64,000 nt of DNA, from NCBI GenBank assembly GCA_035263725.1, contig DATFRC010000021.1, forward strand, positions 1 to 64,000, given 5' to 3'. How positions within the stretch are numbered: position 1 is the stretch's first letter; every line of letters begins with the position of its first letter. The notes under the pieces are model-generated. The model did no database searches. It saw only the letters and a list, made by a program, of their open reading frames with translations, and had not been told where the DNA came from. The stretch is from DASXRA01 sp035263725. Lineage in GTDB: Bacteria > Actinomycetota > Actinomycetes > Mycobacteriales > Jatrophihabitantaceae. Position numbers and translations under genes: made by a program. Below are positions 1-8,022 of this stretch, one piece after another.

Positions 1-126
1 ACCGTGAACATGCGCGACTACAGCCAAGCCGACTTCGACGCAATCGCCGACCAACTCAACGGCCGCCCTCGACAAACCCTCGGCTTCAAGACACCATCCG
101 AAGCACTAGCCGAAGTGTTGCGTTGA
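1..126 (+). CDS. IS30-family transposase, C-terminal end (partial)
   Basis: The frame is open from the first base and stops at 124-126, leaving 41 residues that end in RQTLGFKTPSEALAEVLR. The closing pattern of Arg-Gln-Thr-Leu-Gly-Phe-Lys-Thr-Pro-Ala-Glu is the very common C-terminus of the DDE-type IS30 transposases, which cut and paste the element at its terminal inverted repeats. The catalytic core lies outside the window, so I cannot tell whether the element is intact. I could not identify a terminal inverted repeat with confidence in the 176 bases that follow. The fragment marks a mobile-element boundary at the left edge and fits with the orphan and truncated genes just downstream. Confidence 0.85.
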   Translation, partial: TVNMRDYSQADFDAIADQLNGRPRQTLGFKTPSEALAEVLR

Positions 127-302
127 CCGCCTGAACTCGCACCGATGTGCGCGCGTTCCTGAGTCGTTTAGCAGGGCGCGGGTCAGCCGAAGTCGTTGGG
201 TCGGGCGGCGTGCCGCCTCGTCCTTATTGGTCTGACGGGTGGTCGCCGGCCGGCCAGGGTGTGTTCATGAGACGGTCACCTTGATCTCGAAAGCTAGCGG
301 GC

Positions 303-1052
303 GTGATCGAGATTCCCAGCGGCAGCGAGTATCAGGTAGCTACGCAATGGTTCATCGAACCGGTCGGACAAAACTTCACCGGCTGGGACGCCCAAGGGTG
401 GGACGCGTCGACCCTGATACTGCACGCGATGTATGAACTTAAGAGCGGCGCCGATGCCGAGGACGCAGAGCGCGGGCACACGTTGGAACATCTTGAGTTA
501 TCGAGTCCTTCCATCGCCGGAGTGACCGGCTATGCCGGCGGGTATCTCGCCGCACCCGGCCACGGATGGCACCGGCTGGGCTGGTCAGAATTCGCGCGCC
601 GATTCCCAGGGGCACTGTTTCCGGAGCCGCGATACCTGATACCGAGCCATGCGTGGTTCTACATGTCCGAGATGCCAGAAACGATCATGCCACCATCCGA
701 AGGGTCTTTGGATGAGGCGAGTTTCAACGCGCTACTGCCGATCCTCATGGCTCACAGCCCGGAGGGGGCTGACACCGAATGCCTTGCGCTGTACGCGGAG
801 CTGCTCAACATGGGCCGACCCGCCCGGTTGTTCAGGGGCCGCTTAGGCTCGATCCCGGACCTGCTCCACGGCGAGGATCGGATGATCTGCACGCCCAACA
901 ACTTCTGGCCGGCCGACCGAAGCTGGTTCGTTTGGACCGACTGGGACCTCTGGGCCACACGGGTAAGCGGCGATCAGGCGTTGATTCGGGACATGAGGGG
1001 TCATCCTGATCTTGAGCTCCACGAGGAAGGCCAGCCACTGTCCCGCGAGTAG
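303..1052 (+). CDS. hypothetical protein (249 aa), accessory
   Basis: This is a 249-residue soluble protein with a GTG start and no recognisable family. It is rich in Trp and acidic residues. The C-terminal third contains PNNFWPADRSWFVWTDWDLW, a run of aromatics that resembles the end of immunity-like or SMI1/SUKH-like hypothetical proteins, but no family motif could be fixed. There is no signal peptide or membrane segment. Codon use is normal for the window (strong GC at third positions), which supports real coding. It stands alone between an IS30 end and a broken zinc-ribbon gene, so it is probably accessory. A start further downstream is possible because no clear ribosome-binding site precedes the GTG. 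Confidence 0.6.
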   Translation: MIEIPSGSEYQVATQWFIEPVGQNFTGWDAQGWDASTLILHAMYELKSGADAEDAERGHTLEHLELSSPSIAGVTGYAGGYLAAPGHGWHRLGWSEFARRFPGALFPEPRYLIPSHAWFYMSEMPETIMPPSEGSLDEASFNALLPILMAHSPEGADTECLALYAELLNMGRPARLFRGRLGSIPDLLHGEDRMICTPNNFWPADRSWFVWTDWDLWATRVSGDQALIRDMRGHPDLELHEEGQPLSRE

Positions 1053-1114
1053 GGGCCATGGTTCGACATCCGCTTCTGCCGCTGGTCGCGCATTGCTCAC
1101 ACCGCTGGGTGATG

Positions 1115-1453
1115 TCATTTGCGACCCCATTTCTCGTCTACGTAGCCGTGGCCGGTCTGTGCGCGGAGACACGGCACGCACGGGGTTGCCGCGCCGTGCA
1201 ACCAGGACACCACCGGGCCGGCGTGGGGCCACGTGACGCGGCCGCAGGACGGGCACTCCCACAGGCTCGGGTCAGGCGGCGGCAAAGGTGGCACATCCAA
1301 GCCACCCCACTCCAGGCCCTTCGACTCGATCATCCAGCGTGAGAACGCCAACGTCGCGCGATGAAACATCGTCTCTATCTCGCGGGACGACACGCCGGCC
1401 TCGGCCAGCCACGCCTGGTACAGATCGCCGTACGCCCGTCGCGCTGCCGAAGG
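1115..1453 (-). pseudogene. zinc-ribbon protein, 5'-truncated remnant
   Basis: A reverse-strand frame ends at 1115 and carries two cysteine pairs, CPSC and CVPC, separated by about 23 residues, which is a zinc-ribbon arrangement. The first available start is a GTG at 1393 (92 aa). Protein-like sequence continues upstream of it (AYGDLYQAWLAEAG) to an in-frame stop at 1454-1456 with no usable start between. The natural N-terminus therefore seems to have been lost, probably when the adjacent MFS gene or the IS30 element came to lie next to it. Alternatively the GTG at 1393 is the true start of a small intact gene. The function is unknown. Confidence 0.45.
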
Positions 1454-1478
1454 CTAGTACACGGCTGTCCCGTCAACG

Positions 1479-2732
1479 CTATGCGGCGCGCAACATCCCT
1501 AGGACGGTACGTAGGCGTAGGTCGACGAGCCGGGCCAGCCGGACGGCGACAAGTACCGTGATGACGGCCGGTACGAGGCCGGAGATCAGCATGCCGGTCC
1601 GGGGCCCCAGGTGCTCGTCCAGCCATCCGACCAGCGGCCCTCCGATCGCCCCGCTGCCGATGAACACCATCAGGTACACGCTCATGACGCGCCCGCGGAT
1701 CGAGTCGTCGGCGGCGAGTTGCACGGTCGAGTTCGCCGACGTGTAGAGCAGCAGCGTGGCCCCGCCGACCCCGACGAGTACCGAGCTGTACGCCCACTCC
1801 GAGGGCGCCAGCGCGGCGATCATGTACAGCGTCGCCAGCGTGCCGGCGATCGCGACGAGCGCTCGCAGCCGCGTGCGCGACCGGCCGGCCGAGATCAGCG
1901 CGCCGGTGACGGAGCCGACGGCCAGCACCGAGGTGAGCAGCCCGTACCCGCTCGCGCCTATGTCGAACACCGAGCGCGCGTACGCGGCGAGCGTCACCGG
2001 CAGGTTCACGGTGAACAGCCCGAACACGCCCACCAGCACGGTCGGCCACAACACGTCAGGCCGACTTGCGACGTAGCGCAGCCCGTCACGAATCCGCGTG
2101 CCGTCGCCGGTCGCCGGCGCCGCGTGCAGCTCACTGCCGCGCATCAATAGCAGGGCCGCCGTTGACGCCGAGTACGACGCGGCGTTGAGCGCGAAGGCGT
2201 ACCCGGAGCCGACCACGTTGATCAGCACGCCACTGATCGCCGGGCCGATCAGCGCCCCGAGCTGGAACACCGTGGCGTTGATGCTCACCGCGTTGCGCAG
2301 GTGCTCCTGGCCGACCATCTCGTTGACGAACGACTGTCGCGTCGGGTTGTCGACGGCCACCACGGTGCCTAGTCCGAACGCGACGAGGTACACGTGCCAG
2401 ACCTGCACGTGATGACCGAGCGTCAAGATCGCCAGCGTTGCGGCCATCGAGGCCATGCCGGCTTGCGTGAAGAGCAGCACGCGTCGCTTGGGATACCGGT
2501 CGGCGATGACCCCACCGGCGAGGCCGAACACCAGCGTCGGCAGGAATTGCAGGGCGGTGGTGACGCCGACCGCCGTGGCGCTTCCTGTGATGCTCAGGAC
2601 CAGCCAGTCTTGGGCGATGCGCTGCACCCAGGCACCGGTGTTGGAGACGATCTGCCCACTGGCGAAGAGTCTGAAGTTGTGGGTGTGTAGGGAGCGGAAC
2701 GTGGATCTCTTCAGGTCGGCCGGGGCGCTCAA
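1479..2732 (-). CDS. MFS transporter, DHA3/EntS-like exporter
   Basis: This is a 417-residue major facilitator with about 12 hydrophobic segments. The N-terminus LRxLHTHNFRLFASGQIVSN, the loop GGVIADRYPKRRVL after the second membrane segment and the DNPTRQSF motif are typical of the DHA3 (MFS_3, EntS-like) proton-driven exporters of siderophores or drugs. The substrate cannot be read from the sequence. It is transcribed divergently from a LysR regulator with 104 bases between the start codons. Such paired layouts usually mean that the regulator controls the exporter. The gene looks intact and full length. Confidence 0.88.
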   Translation of the reverse strand: MSAPADLKRSTFRSLHTHNFRLFASGQIVSNTGAWVQRIAQDWLVLSITGSATAVGVTTALQFLPTLVFGLAGGVIADRYPKRRVLLFTQAGMASMAATLAILTLGHHVQVWHVYLVAFGLGTVVAVDNPTRQSFVNEMVGQEHLRNAVSINATVFQLGALIGPAISGVLINVVGSGYAFALNAASYSASTAALLLMRGSELHAAPATGDGTRIRDGLRYVASRPDVLWPTVLVGVFGLFTVNLPVTLAAYARSVFDIGASGYGLLTSVLAVGSVTGALISAGRSRTRLRALVAIAGTLATLYMIAALAPSEWAYSSVLVGVGGATLLLYTSANSTVQLAADDSIRGRVMSVYLMVFIGSGAIGGPLVGWLDEHLGPRTGMLISGLVPAVITVLVAVRLARLVDLRLRTVLGMLRAA

Positions 2733-2823
2733 CGATCATCCAAACTAGTTTCGTGCGGGTTCACCGGCTTCCATCTTTGTCGCCCTCGGATCATTCTCCA
2801 ACCGAATTGATCGAATGACTGTA

Positions 2824-2838
2824 ATAGCATTTTGCTAT
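2824..2838. promoter_or_regulatory. LysR-type operator overlapping the lysR start codon
   Basis: The sequence ATAGCA-TTT-TGCTAT is a perfect inverted repeat and contains the classic T-N11-A core of LysR-type binding sites. Its right arm includes the first two bases of the ATG of the adjacent LysR gene. Binding there would block expression of the regulator directly, so negative autoregulation is likely. The distance to the divergent MFS gene (about 92 bases) is also suitable for control of that promoter. Confidence 0.6.
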
Positions 2839-3694
2839 GACCCTTGATCCGGACCTGTTGCGGTCGTTCCTCGCCGTGGCCCAGTCGCTGAGTTTCACGC
2901 AGGCCGCGCAGCGGCTCGGAGTGCGGCAACCGACGGTGAGCCAGCACGTCCGCAAGCTCGAGGAGGCGGTGGGGCGCCCGCTGTTCATCCGGGACACGCG
3001 GTCGGTCGCGCTCACCGCCGACGGCGAGGCGATGGCCGGCTTCGCCCGCACGATCCTCGCGGCACACGAGCAGGCGGCGGGCTATTTCTCGGGATCCGGG
3101 TTGCGCGGACGGCTGCGTTTCGGTGTCTCGGACGACCTCGCGCTCACCCCGCTGCCTCGGATCCTCCGTGATTTCCGGCAGCTGTACCCGCGTATCGACT
3201 TGGAGCTGACCGTGGCCCAGAGCGGGGCGCTGCACCGCCGGCTGGCGTCGGGGCATCTCGACGTCGCCTTCGTAAAGCACGATGTGGGCGATGGCGGGGG
3301 ACGGCTGGTGCGCCGCGACCGGCTGGTGTGGGCGGCGGTGCAGGGGCTGCGGCTTTCCGCCGAGCGGCCGATGCCGCTGGTGGTTTACCAGGCGCCGAGC
3401 CTGTCGCGCTCACGCGCCGTCGCGGCCCTCGAGCGGGCCGGCCGTCCGTACCGGATTACGTGTACTGTGCGCGGCGTCAACGGCATTGTGGCCGCGGCCC
3501 GGGCAGGCCTGGGCGTGGCGATCTTCGCACGCAGCCTGACGCCGGACGACCTTGTCGAGCTCCCCGGCGGCGCCGACCTCCCCGACCTCGGCGAGATCGA
3601 CTTCGTGCTGCTTACCAACCCCCGGGCAGCCACCGAGCCGGCCGAGGCGCTTACGACGGCGATCCTGAGCAGTAATGCGGTTAAGAGACCGTGA
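2837..3694 (+). CDS. LysR-family transcriptional regulator
   Basis: This is a 285-residue LysR-type regulator. The N-terminal winged helix-turn-helix covers about residues 4-63 (SFTQAAQRLGVRQPTVSQHV), followed by a linker helix and a periplasmic-binding-protein-like effector domain that starts near LRGRLRFGVSDD. The length is normal for the family. No Shine-Dalgarno sequence precedes the ATG, and the start codon lies inside a perfect palindrome, so the mRNA may be leaderless or the operator may regulate initiation itself. It is divergent from the DHA3 exporter at 1479-2732, its likely target. The inducer is unknown. Confidence 0.9.
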   Translation: MTLDPDLLRSFLAVAQSLSFTQAAQRLGVRQPTVSQHVRKLEEAVGRPLFIRDTRSVALTADGEAMAGFARTILAAHEQAAGYFSGSGLRGRLRFGVSDDLALTPLPRILRDFRQLYPRIDLELTVAQSGALHRRLASGHLDVAFVKHDVGDGGGRLVRRDRLVWAAVQGLRLSAERPMPLVVYQAPSLSRSRAVAALERAGRPYRITCTVRGVNGIVAAARAGLGVAIFARSLTPDDLVELPGGADLPDLGEIDFVLLTNPRAATEPAEALTTAILSSNAVKRP

Positions 3695-3699
3695 CTGTT

Positions 3700-3752
3700 T
3701 CCGATTGAGCAACATCTGCCCGCCTCAGGCGAGCGATTGTTGCTCAATCGGA
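3700..3752. terminator. bidirectional hairpin between convergent lysR and pstB
   Basis: Fifteen bases at 3700-3714 (TCCGATTGAGCAACA) are repeated as a perfect inverted copy at 3738-3752, with a 23-nt loop that can itself form a small CGCC/GGCG stem. The hairpin sits exactly between two genes whose 3' ends face each other, so it probably stops transcription from both sides. There is no strong U-tract, as is common in actinobacteria. Confidence 0.75.
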
Positions 3753-3756
3753 GCGG

Positions 3757-4536
3757 TTACCCGAATCGGCCGCTGATGTAGCCCTCGGTGCGGGGGTCGG
3801 TTGGGTTGGAGAAGATCTTCTCGGTGTCGTCCATCTCGACGAGCTGACCCGGCTTGCCCAGACCGCTGAGGTTGAAGAACGCCGTCCGCTCGGACACGCG
3901 TGCCGCCTGCTGCATGTTGTGCGTGACGATCACGATCGTGTACGTCTCCTTGAGCGTCTGGATGAGGTCCTCGATCGCGAGCGTCGAGATCGGGTCCAGC
4001 GCCGAGCAGGGCTCGTCCATCAGCAGCACCTGCGGTTCGACGGCGATGGCCCGGGCGATGCACAGCCGCTGCTGCTGCCCACCGGAGAGCCCGGCGCCGG
4101 GTCGCTTCAGCCTGTCCTTGACCTCTTCCCAGAGGTTGGCACCGCGCAGCGACCGCTCCACGACGCCGTCGAGCTCGCTACGCTTCATCCGCCCGCTGTT
4201 CAGTTTGAGGCCGGCGGCGACGTTGTCGTAGATCGACATCGTGGGGAACGGGTTGGGCCGCTGGAACACCATGCCGATGGTGCGCCGCACGTCCACGGGG
4301 TCAACGCGGTTGTCGTAGATGTTGTCACCGTCGAGCAGCACCTTGCCCTCGACGTATGCGCCGGCGATCACCTCGTGCAGGCGGTTCAGCGTGCGCAGCA
4401 CAGTGGACTTCCCGCAGCCGGACGGCCCGATGAACGCCGTCACCGACCGGGGCGCGATCGTGAACGAGCAATCGCTGACCGCGAGGAACTTCCCGTAGTA
4501 GATGTTCAGGTTGTCTGCGTCGATGCGCTTGGCCAT
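3757..4536 (-). CDS. pstB: phosphate ABC transporter ATP-binding protein PstB
   Basis: This 259-residue ATPase energises the high-affinity phosphate importer PstSCAB at the inner face of the membrane. The Walker A motif is GPSGCGKST, the ABC signature is LSGGQQQR and Walker B is VLLMDEPCSALDP. The PstB-specific stretches AYVEGKVLLDG, MVFQRPNPFP and FFNLSGLGKPGQLVE are all present. It is the last gene of the pst cluster, 13 bases after pstA. The downstream 15-bp hairpin ends the operon. No PhoU gene is visible next to it. Confidence 0.97.
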   Translation of the reverse strand: MAKRIDADNLNIYYGKFLAVSDCSFTIAPRSVTAFIGPSGCGKSTVLRTLNRLHEVIAGAYVEGKVLLDGDNIYDNRVDPVDVRRTIGMVFQRPNPFPTMSIYDNVAAGLKLNSGRMKRSELDGVVERSLRGANLWEEVKDRLKRPGAGLSGGQQQRLCIARAIAVEPQVLLMDEPCSALDPISTLAIEDLIQTLKETYTIVIVTHNMQQAARVSERTAFFNLSGLGKPGQLVEMDDTEKIFSNPTDPRTEGYISGRFG

Positions 4537-4549
4537 GAGATGGTCCCGC

Positions 4550-5470
4550 CTAGTACATGAACTTGGTGTGGCGCCCGATGAGCCGAGCGATGAGATTGAG
4601 TGCCATGACGATGATGATCAGGGTGAGCGCCGCCCCCCACATCCGATCGAGAGCGTAGTTGTGGATGGGTTGCCCGGTGAACGATCGGTTTGCGCCGATA
4701 TTCGCTACCTGAGCATTGATCATGCCCGGAAGCGACGCCTGGTATCCGTTACTGAACAGGTTTCCGTTGACGTTGTCCGTGTAGCCGACCAAGATCAAGA
4801 TTGGCGCAGTCTCACCGGCGACTCGGGCGATGCCGAGCACGACGCCGGTGATGATGCCTGTCAGCGCCGTCGGCACGGTGATGCGGGTCACCGTCTTCCA
4901 CTTCGGAACGCCGAGTGCGTACGACGCCTCGCGCAGCTCGTTCGGCACGAGCTTGAGCATCTCCTCGGTGGTGCGCACGATGACGGGAATCATCAGGAGC
5001 ACCAAGGCCAGCGACACGAGCCAGCCGCCGCGCTGGCCGTGGAAGGTCGTGACGAACACGGCGTAGATGAATAGTGCAGCGACGATGGACGGCACCCCGC
5101 TGAGGATGTCGACCATGAACGTCGCCGCACGGGCGAGTGGCCCGCGACCGTACTCGACGAGGTAGATGCCCACCATCACCGAGATCGGGACGGCGATCAG
5201 CGAGCACAGCGCCACCTGCTCCAGGGTGCCGAGAATCGCGTGCCACGCGCCGCCACCAGGATCGCGATATGTGCGTGTGCCGACAGGCTTGGTGAACCAC
5301 CCGTTGCGGGTGATCGCGTGCCAGCCCTTGCTGACCACCGTCCACAGCAGCCAGACCAGTGGGATCAGCGCGATGCCGAAGGCCAGCGTAACGAGCACCG
5401 TGGCGAGTTGGTTCTTCGCCTTCCGGGCGACGTGGCTCGTCGACAGGACGGCCGGTGCGACGGCGCTCAT
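4550..5470 (-). CDS. pstA: phosphate ABC transporter permease PstA
   Basis: This is the second permease of the phosphate importer, 306 residues with about six membrane segments. The ATG at 5470 is chosen because it gives MSAVAPAVL, overlaps the pstC stop by 4 bases (ATGA) and has the normal PstA length; the frame stays open further upstream only by running through pstC. The EAA-type loop that contacts PstB is seen in LREASYALGVPKWKTVTRIT, followed by GIARVAGETAPIL, both typical of PstA. It lies between pstC (overlapping) and pstB and is almost certainly co-transcribed and translationally coupled. Confidence 0.96.
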   Translation of the reverse strand: MSAVAPAVLSTSHVARKAKNQLATVLVTLAFGIALIPLVWLLWTVVSKGWHAITRNGWFTKPVGTRTYRDPGGGAWHAILGTLEQVALCSLIAVPISVMVGIYLVEYGRGPLARAATFMVDILSGVPSIVAALFIYAVFVTTFHGQRGGWLVSLALVLLMIPVIVRTTEEMLKLVPNELREASYALGVPKWKTVTRITVPTALTGIITGVVLGIARVAGETAPILILVGYTDNVNGNLFSNGYQASLPGMINAQVANIGANRSFTGQPIHNYALDRMWGAALTLIIIVMALNLIARLIGRHTKFMY

Positions 5471-6663
5471 GTGAACTCCTTCCGCCGGTTGACGACGCTT
5501 CGTGCGGCAGCGTTGACCGCGAACGTCAGCACGAACAGCACCAGGCCGGCGGCGATGAACGCGCCGGTCTGCTTCGGATCGTTGAACTCGGCCGCGCTGT
5601 TCGCGATCTTCGACGCGAACGTCTCGCCGCCGTTGAAGATCGAGAAGGTGAACGGGGCGCCCGGAGAGGGCTTGGACAGGATGAGCATGACGGCGATCGT
5701 CTCGCCCAGTGCGCGGCCCAGGCCGAGCATCGAGCCGCTGATGAGGCCGGGGCGGCCGTACGGCAGCACGGCCACGCGGATCATCTCCCAGCGGGTGGCA
5801 CCGAGCGCCCACGCCGCCTCGATGTTCTGCGGCGGGGTGCGCTCGAATACGTCGCGGCTGATAGCGGTGATGATCGGCAGGATCATGATGGCCAGCACGA
5901 CGCCGCCGTCGAAGATCGTGCCGACGTCGACGTTCTTGTCTTTGAAGAGCGGGAACCCACCCAGGTGGTACAGCGTGCGCTGCACGGACCGCAGGTGCGG
6001 TGCCAGCACGATGATGCCCCAGATGCCGTAGATGATCGAGGGGATCGCCGCCAGCAGGTCCACGACATAGGCGACGGGCCGCGCCAGTGGTTTCGGCGCG
6101 TAGTGCGTGATGAACAGTGCAATGCCGATCGCGATCGGCACTGCAAGCACCATCGCCACGAGCGAGATGATCACGGTCACCCAGAGCAGGTCGACGATGC
6201 CGAAGTGCAACGTTCCCGTGTCGACGCTCCAGTCGCGCGAGAACAGGAAGTTCGACTTGTTGTCGGCGAGCGCCGGGGCGGCGCGCGTGATCAGGAACGC
6301 GGCGATCAGGCCGATGAGGAGTACTACGAACAGCCCGGAACCCGCGGCCGCGCCGTGGAAGAGCCGGTCGCCGATGCGCGCCCGGCCGGGACTGACCAGT
6401 CCCGCACCGGCGACCGGCGGGCCGCCCTCCAGCGTGCTGACCGCCAACGGCTCTGCCGAAGCGAAGGCGCTGGGCTCACCGCCGCGGATAGGCGCCGCCC
6501 CGCGCTCGGCCACCTCGACGTCGGTGCGGGCGTCATCGAGGGGCGTGTCTTCCTCGCTGCGCTGTGTGGGTCCGTCCACCGACTCACCTCCGATGCTAGG
6601 TGCCGGCAGTGGCGCGGCAGGCTCGTTGGACGTGCCCCCACGCATGGTCTCTCGATCTGCCAC
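5467..6663 (-). CDS. pstC: phosphate ABC transporter permease PstC, long N-terminus
   Basis: This is the first permease subunit, 398 residues as annotated. The core from about residue 100 has six membrane segments and the coupling motif EAAWALGATRWEMIRVAVLP, followed by GLGRALGETIAVMLI, which are diagnostic of PstC. About 100 residues precede the first membrane segment (near residue 109). They are acidic, Pro/Ala/Gly-rich and probably disordered, whereas most PstC proteins have 20-40 residues there. The reading frame gives no other strong start near the membrane segment, so the extension may be real; an alternative ATG is residue 7. It follows pstS after an intergenic hairpin. Confidence 0.94.
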   Translation of the reverse strand: MADRETMRGGTSNEPAAPLPAPSIGGESVDGPTQRSEEDTPLDDARTDVEVAERGAAPIRGGEPSAFASAEPLAVSTLEGGPPVAGAGLVSPGRARIGDRLFHGAAAGSGLFVVLLIGLIAAFLITRAAPALADNKSNFLFSRDWSVDTGTLHFGIVDLLWVTVIISLVAMVLAVPIAIGIALFITHYAPKPLARPVAYVVDLLAAIPSIIYGIWGIIVLAPHLRSVQRTLYHLGGFPLFKDKNVDVGTIFDGGVVLAIMILPIITAISRDVFERTPPQNIEAAWALGATRWEMIRVAVLPYGRPGLISGSMLGLGRALGETIAVMLILSKPSPGAPFTFSIFNGGETFASKIANSAAEFNDPKQTGAFIAAGLVLFVLTFAVNAAARSVVNRRKEFT

Positions 6664-6686
6664 GTCTGTCGCCCCTTACTCGCAAA

Positions 6687-6730
6687 GTTGTCCGTGTGCC
6701 GGGGTGCAACCACCGCGACACACGGACAAC
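6687..6730 (-). terminator. hairpin between pstS and pstC
   Basis: GTTGTCCGTGTG at 6687-6698 is repeated as a perfect inverted copy at 6719-6730 with a 20-nt loop. It lies between the pstS stop and the pstC start. In this position it is more likely an attenuator or an mRNA-stabilising 3' stem for the pstS message than a full stop, because the binding protein is needed in large excess over the permeases. Confidence 0.65.
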
Positions 6731-6748
6731 CGCATCGACTAGAGCGTC

Positions 6749-7861
6749 TTAGCTGATCTTGGCGACCGTCGCCTGGACCTTGGTGGCGATTTCGCTCGGC
6801 AGTGGCGCATAGCCCAGGTTCGCCAAGTCTTGCTGACCCTGGGTGGACGTGTAGGTCAGGAACGACTTGACCAGCGCGCCGATCGACGAGTTCGAGTACT
6901 TCTCGCACGTGATTTCGTACGTCACCAGGATGATCGGGTATGCACCCGGGGTCTTGGTGGTGTAGTCCAGTTTCAGCGTCAGGTCGTCACCGGTGCCGGT
7001 GATCTGGGCGGAAGCGACCGCCTTGCCGGCCGAGTCCGCGGTGAGTGCCACCGCGCCGCCGCCGTTGTTTACCTGGGCCATCGAGAGGCCGGCGCTGCCG
7101 GCGAACGACCACTCGATGTAGCCGATGCTGCCTTCGGTGGAGCCGATCGCCTGCTGCACGCCCTGCGACTTGGCCTTGCCCTGGCCGGTGCCGGCCCAGG
7201 TCTTGCTCGGCTTGGCGGTGAACACGGTCGGCGCGGTCGCGGAGAGGTACTTCTCGAAGTTCTCTGTAGTGCCCGACTCGTCGGAGCGGTAGAACACCGT
7301 GATGTTGCTGGAGGGCAGGTTGGCGCCCGAGTTCAGCGACTTGATCGCCGGGTCGTTCCAGGTGGTGATCTTACCGGTGAAGATCTTCGCCATCACGTCC
7401 GGGGTGAGCACCAGGTTGGTGACTCCGTTGAGCTTGTAAGCGACCGCGATCGGACCGGTGACCATCGGCAGGTCCAGCGCCGGACCGCCGCATCGCTTCT
7501 GCGCGGCTGCCACCTCGCCCTTGTCGGGGTTGAGCGCTGAGTCGGAGCCGGCGAAGTCGACCTGGCCGCCGTTGAACTGCTTCACACCGGCCCCCGAGCC
7601 GGTCGGGTTGTAGGCGATCGTCGCGCCGGAGCACTGCTTTTGGTAGTTCTGAATCCACGCCTGGATCGCGTTCGTCTGGGCGGTCGAGCCCTCGGCCTTC
7701 AAGCTGCCGGACGCACAGGCTGTTGAGCCACCGGTGGCGGTCGTGCCACCTGCGGCCGGCGTCGTCGTGCTGCTCCCCTTGTTGCTGCTCGAGCCGCAGG
7801 CCGCCAGCGCGAGCGCGCCTGCAAGCAGGGCCGCTGGTACGCCAGTCCGGTACAGCTTCAC
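6749..7861 (-). CDS. pstS: phosphate-binding lipoprotein PstS
   Basis: This is the extracellular phosphate receptor of the importer, 370 residues. The N-terminus has a lipoprotein signal with the lipobox LALAAC and Cys22 as the lipidation site, then a Ser/Gly/Thr-rich tether. Phosphate-contact motifs of the family are present: ALKAEGSTAQTNAIQ, GSGAGVKQFNGGQVDFAGSD and FYRSDESGTTENF. The ATG at 7861 gives a compact signal peptide. A two-unit PHO box lies 80-100 bases upstream, so phosphate limitation through PhoP probably induces it. It leads the pstSCAB cluster and is separated from pstC by a hairpin. Confidence 0.97.
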   Translation of the reverse strand: MKLYRTGVPAALLAGALALAACGSSSNKGSSTTTPAAGGTTATGGSTACASGSLKAEGSTAQTNAIQAWIQNYQKQCSGATIAYNPTGSGAGVKQFNGGQVDFAGSDSALNPDKGEVAAAQKRCGGPALDLPMVTGPIAVAYKLNGVTNLVLTPDVMAKIFTGKITTWNDPAIKSLNSGANLPSSNITVFYRSDESGTTENFEKYLSATAPTVFTAKPSKTWAGTGQGKAKSQGVQQAIGSTEGSIGYIEWSFAGSAGLSMAQVNNGGGAVALTADSAGKAVASAQITGTGDDLTLKLDYTTKTPGAYPIILVTYEITCEKYSNSSIGALVKSFLTYTSTQGQQDLANLGYAPLPSEIATKVQATVAKIS

Positions 7862-7940
7862 GTTGTTGACCCCTTCGTCATGTGTCTAAGCCGGATATCA
7901 ACCCCGCAAGGTAGGGCGATCAAGTGGCGCTTCGGGGTGG

Positions 7941-7962
7941 CTCAGGTAAACGCAAGGTGAAC
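7941..7962 (-). promoter_or_regulatory. PHO box (PhoP direct repeats) upstream of pstS
   Basis: Read on the reverse strand, 7962 to 7941 gives two adjoining 11-nt units, GTTCACCTTGC and GTTTACCTGAG. These match the actinobacterial PhoP target, in which GTTCACC-like heptamers repeat every 11 bases. The site is 80-101 bases upstream of the pstS start codon. No equally good third unit is visible on either side. Confidence 0.75.
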
Positions 7963-8022
7963 GCAGGCAGGCACGCATATGACGCTTCCTAGACCGGCAC
8001 ATGTCCACGGGGTAAACGGCCC

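Noticed and set aside
4550..5812. 420-residue form of PstA starting at 5812
   Set aside because: The extra N-terminus is the pstC coding region read in another frame; the ATG at 5470 gives the normal protein with an ATGA overlap.
5455..6756. 433-residue forward frame across pstC
   Set aside because: It lies opposite a well-supported permease and is Arg/Asp-rich without any domain; a product of high third-position GC.
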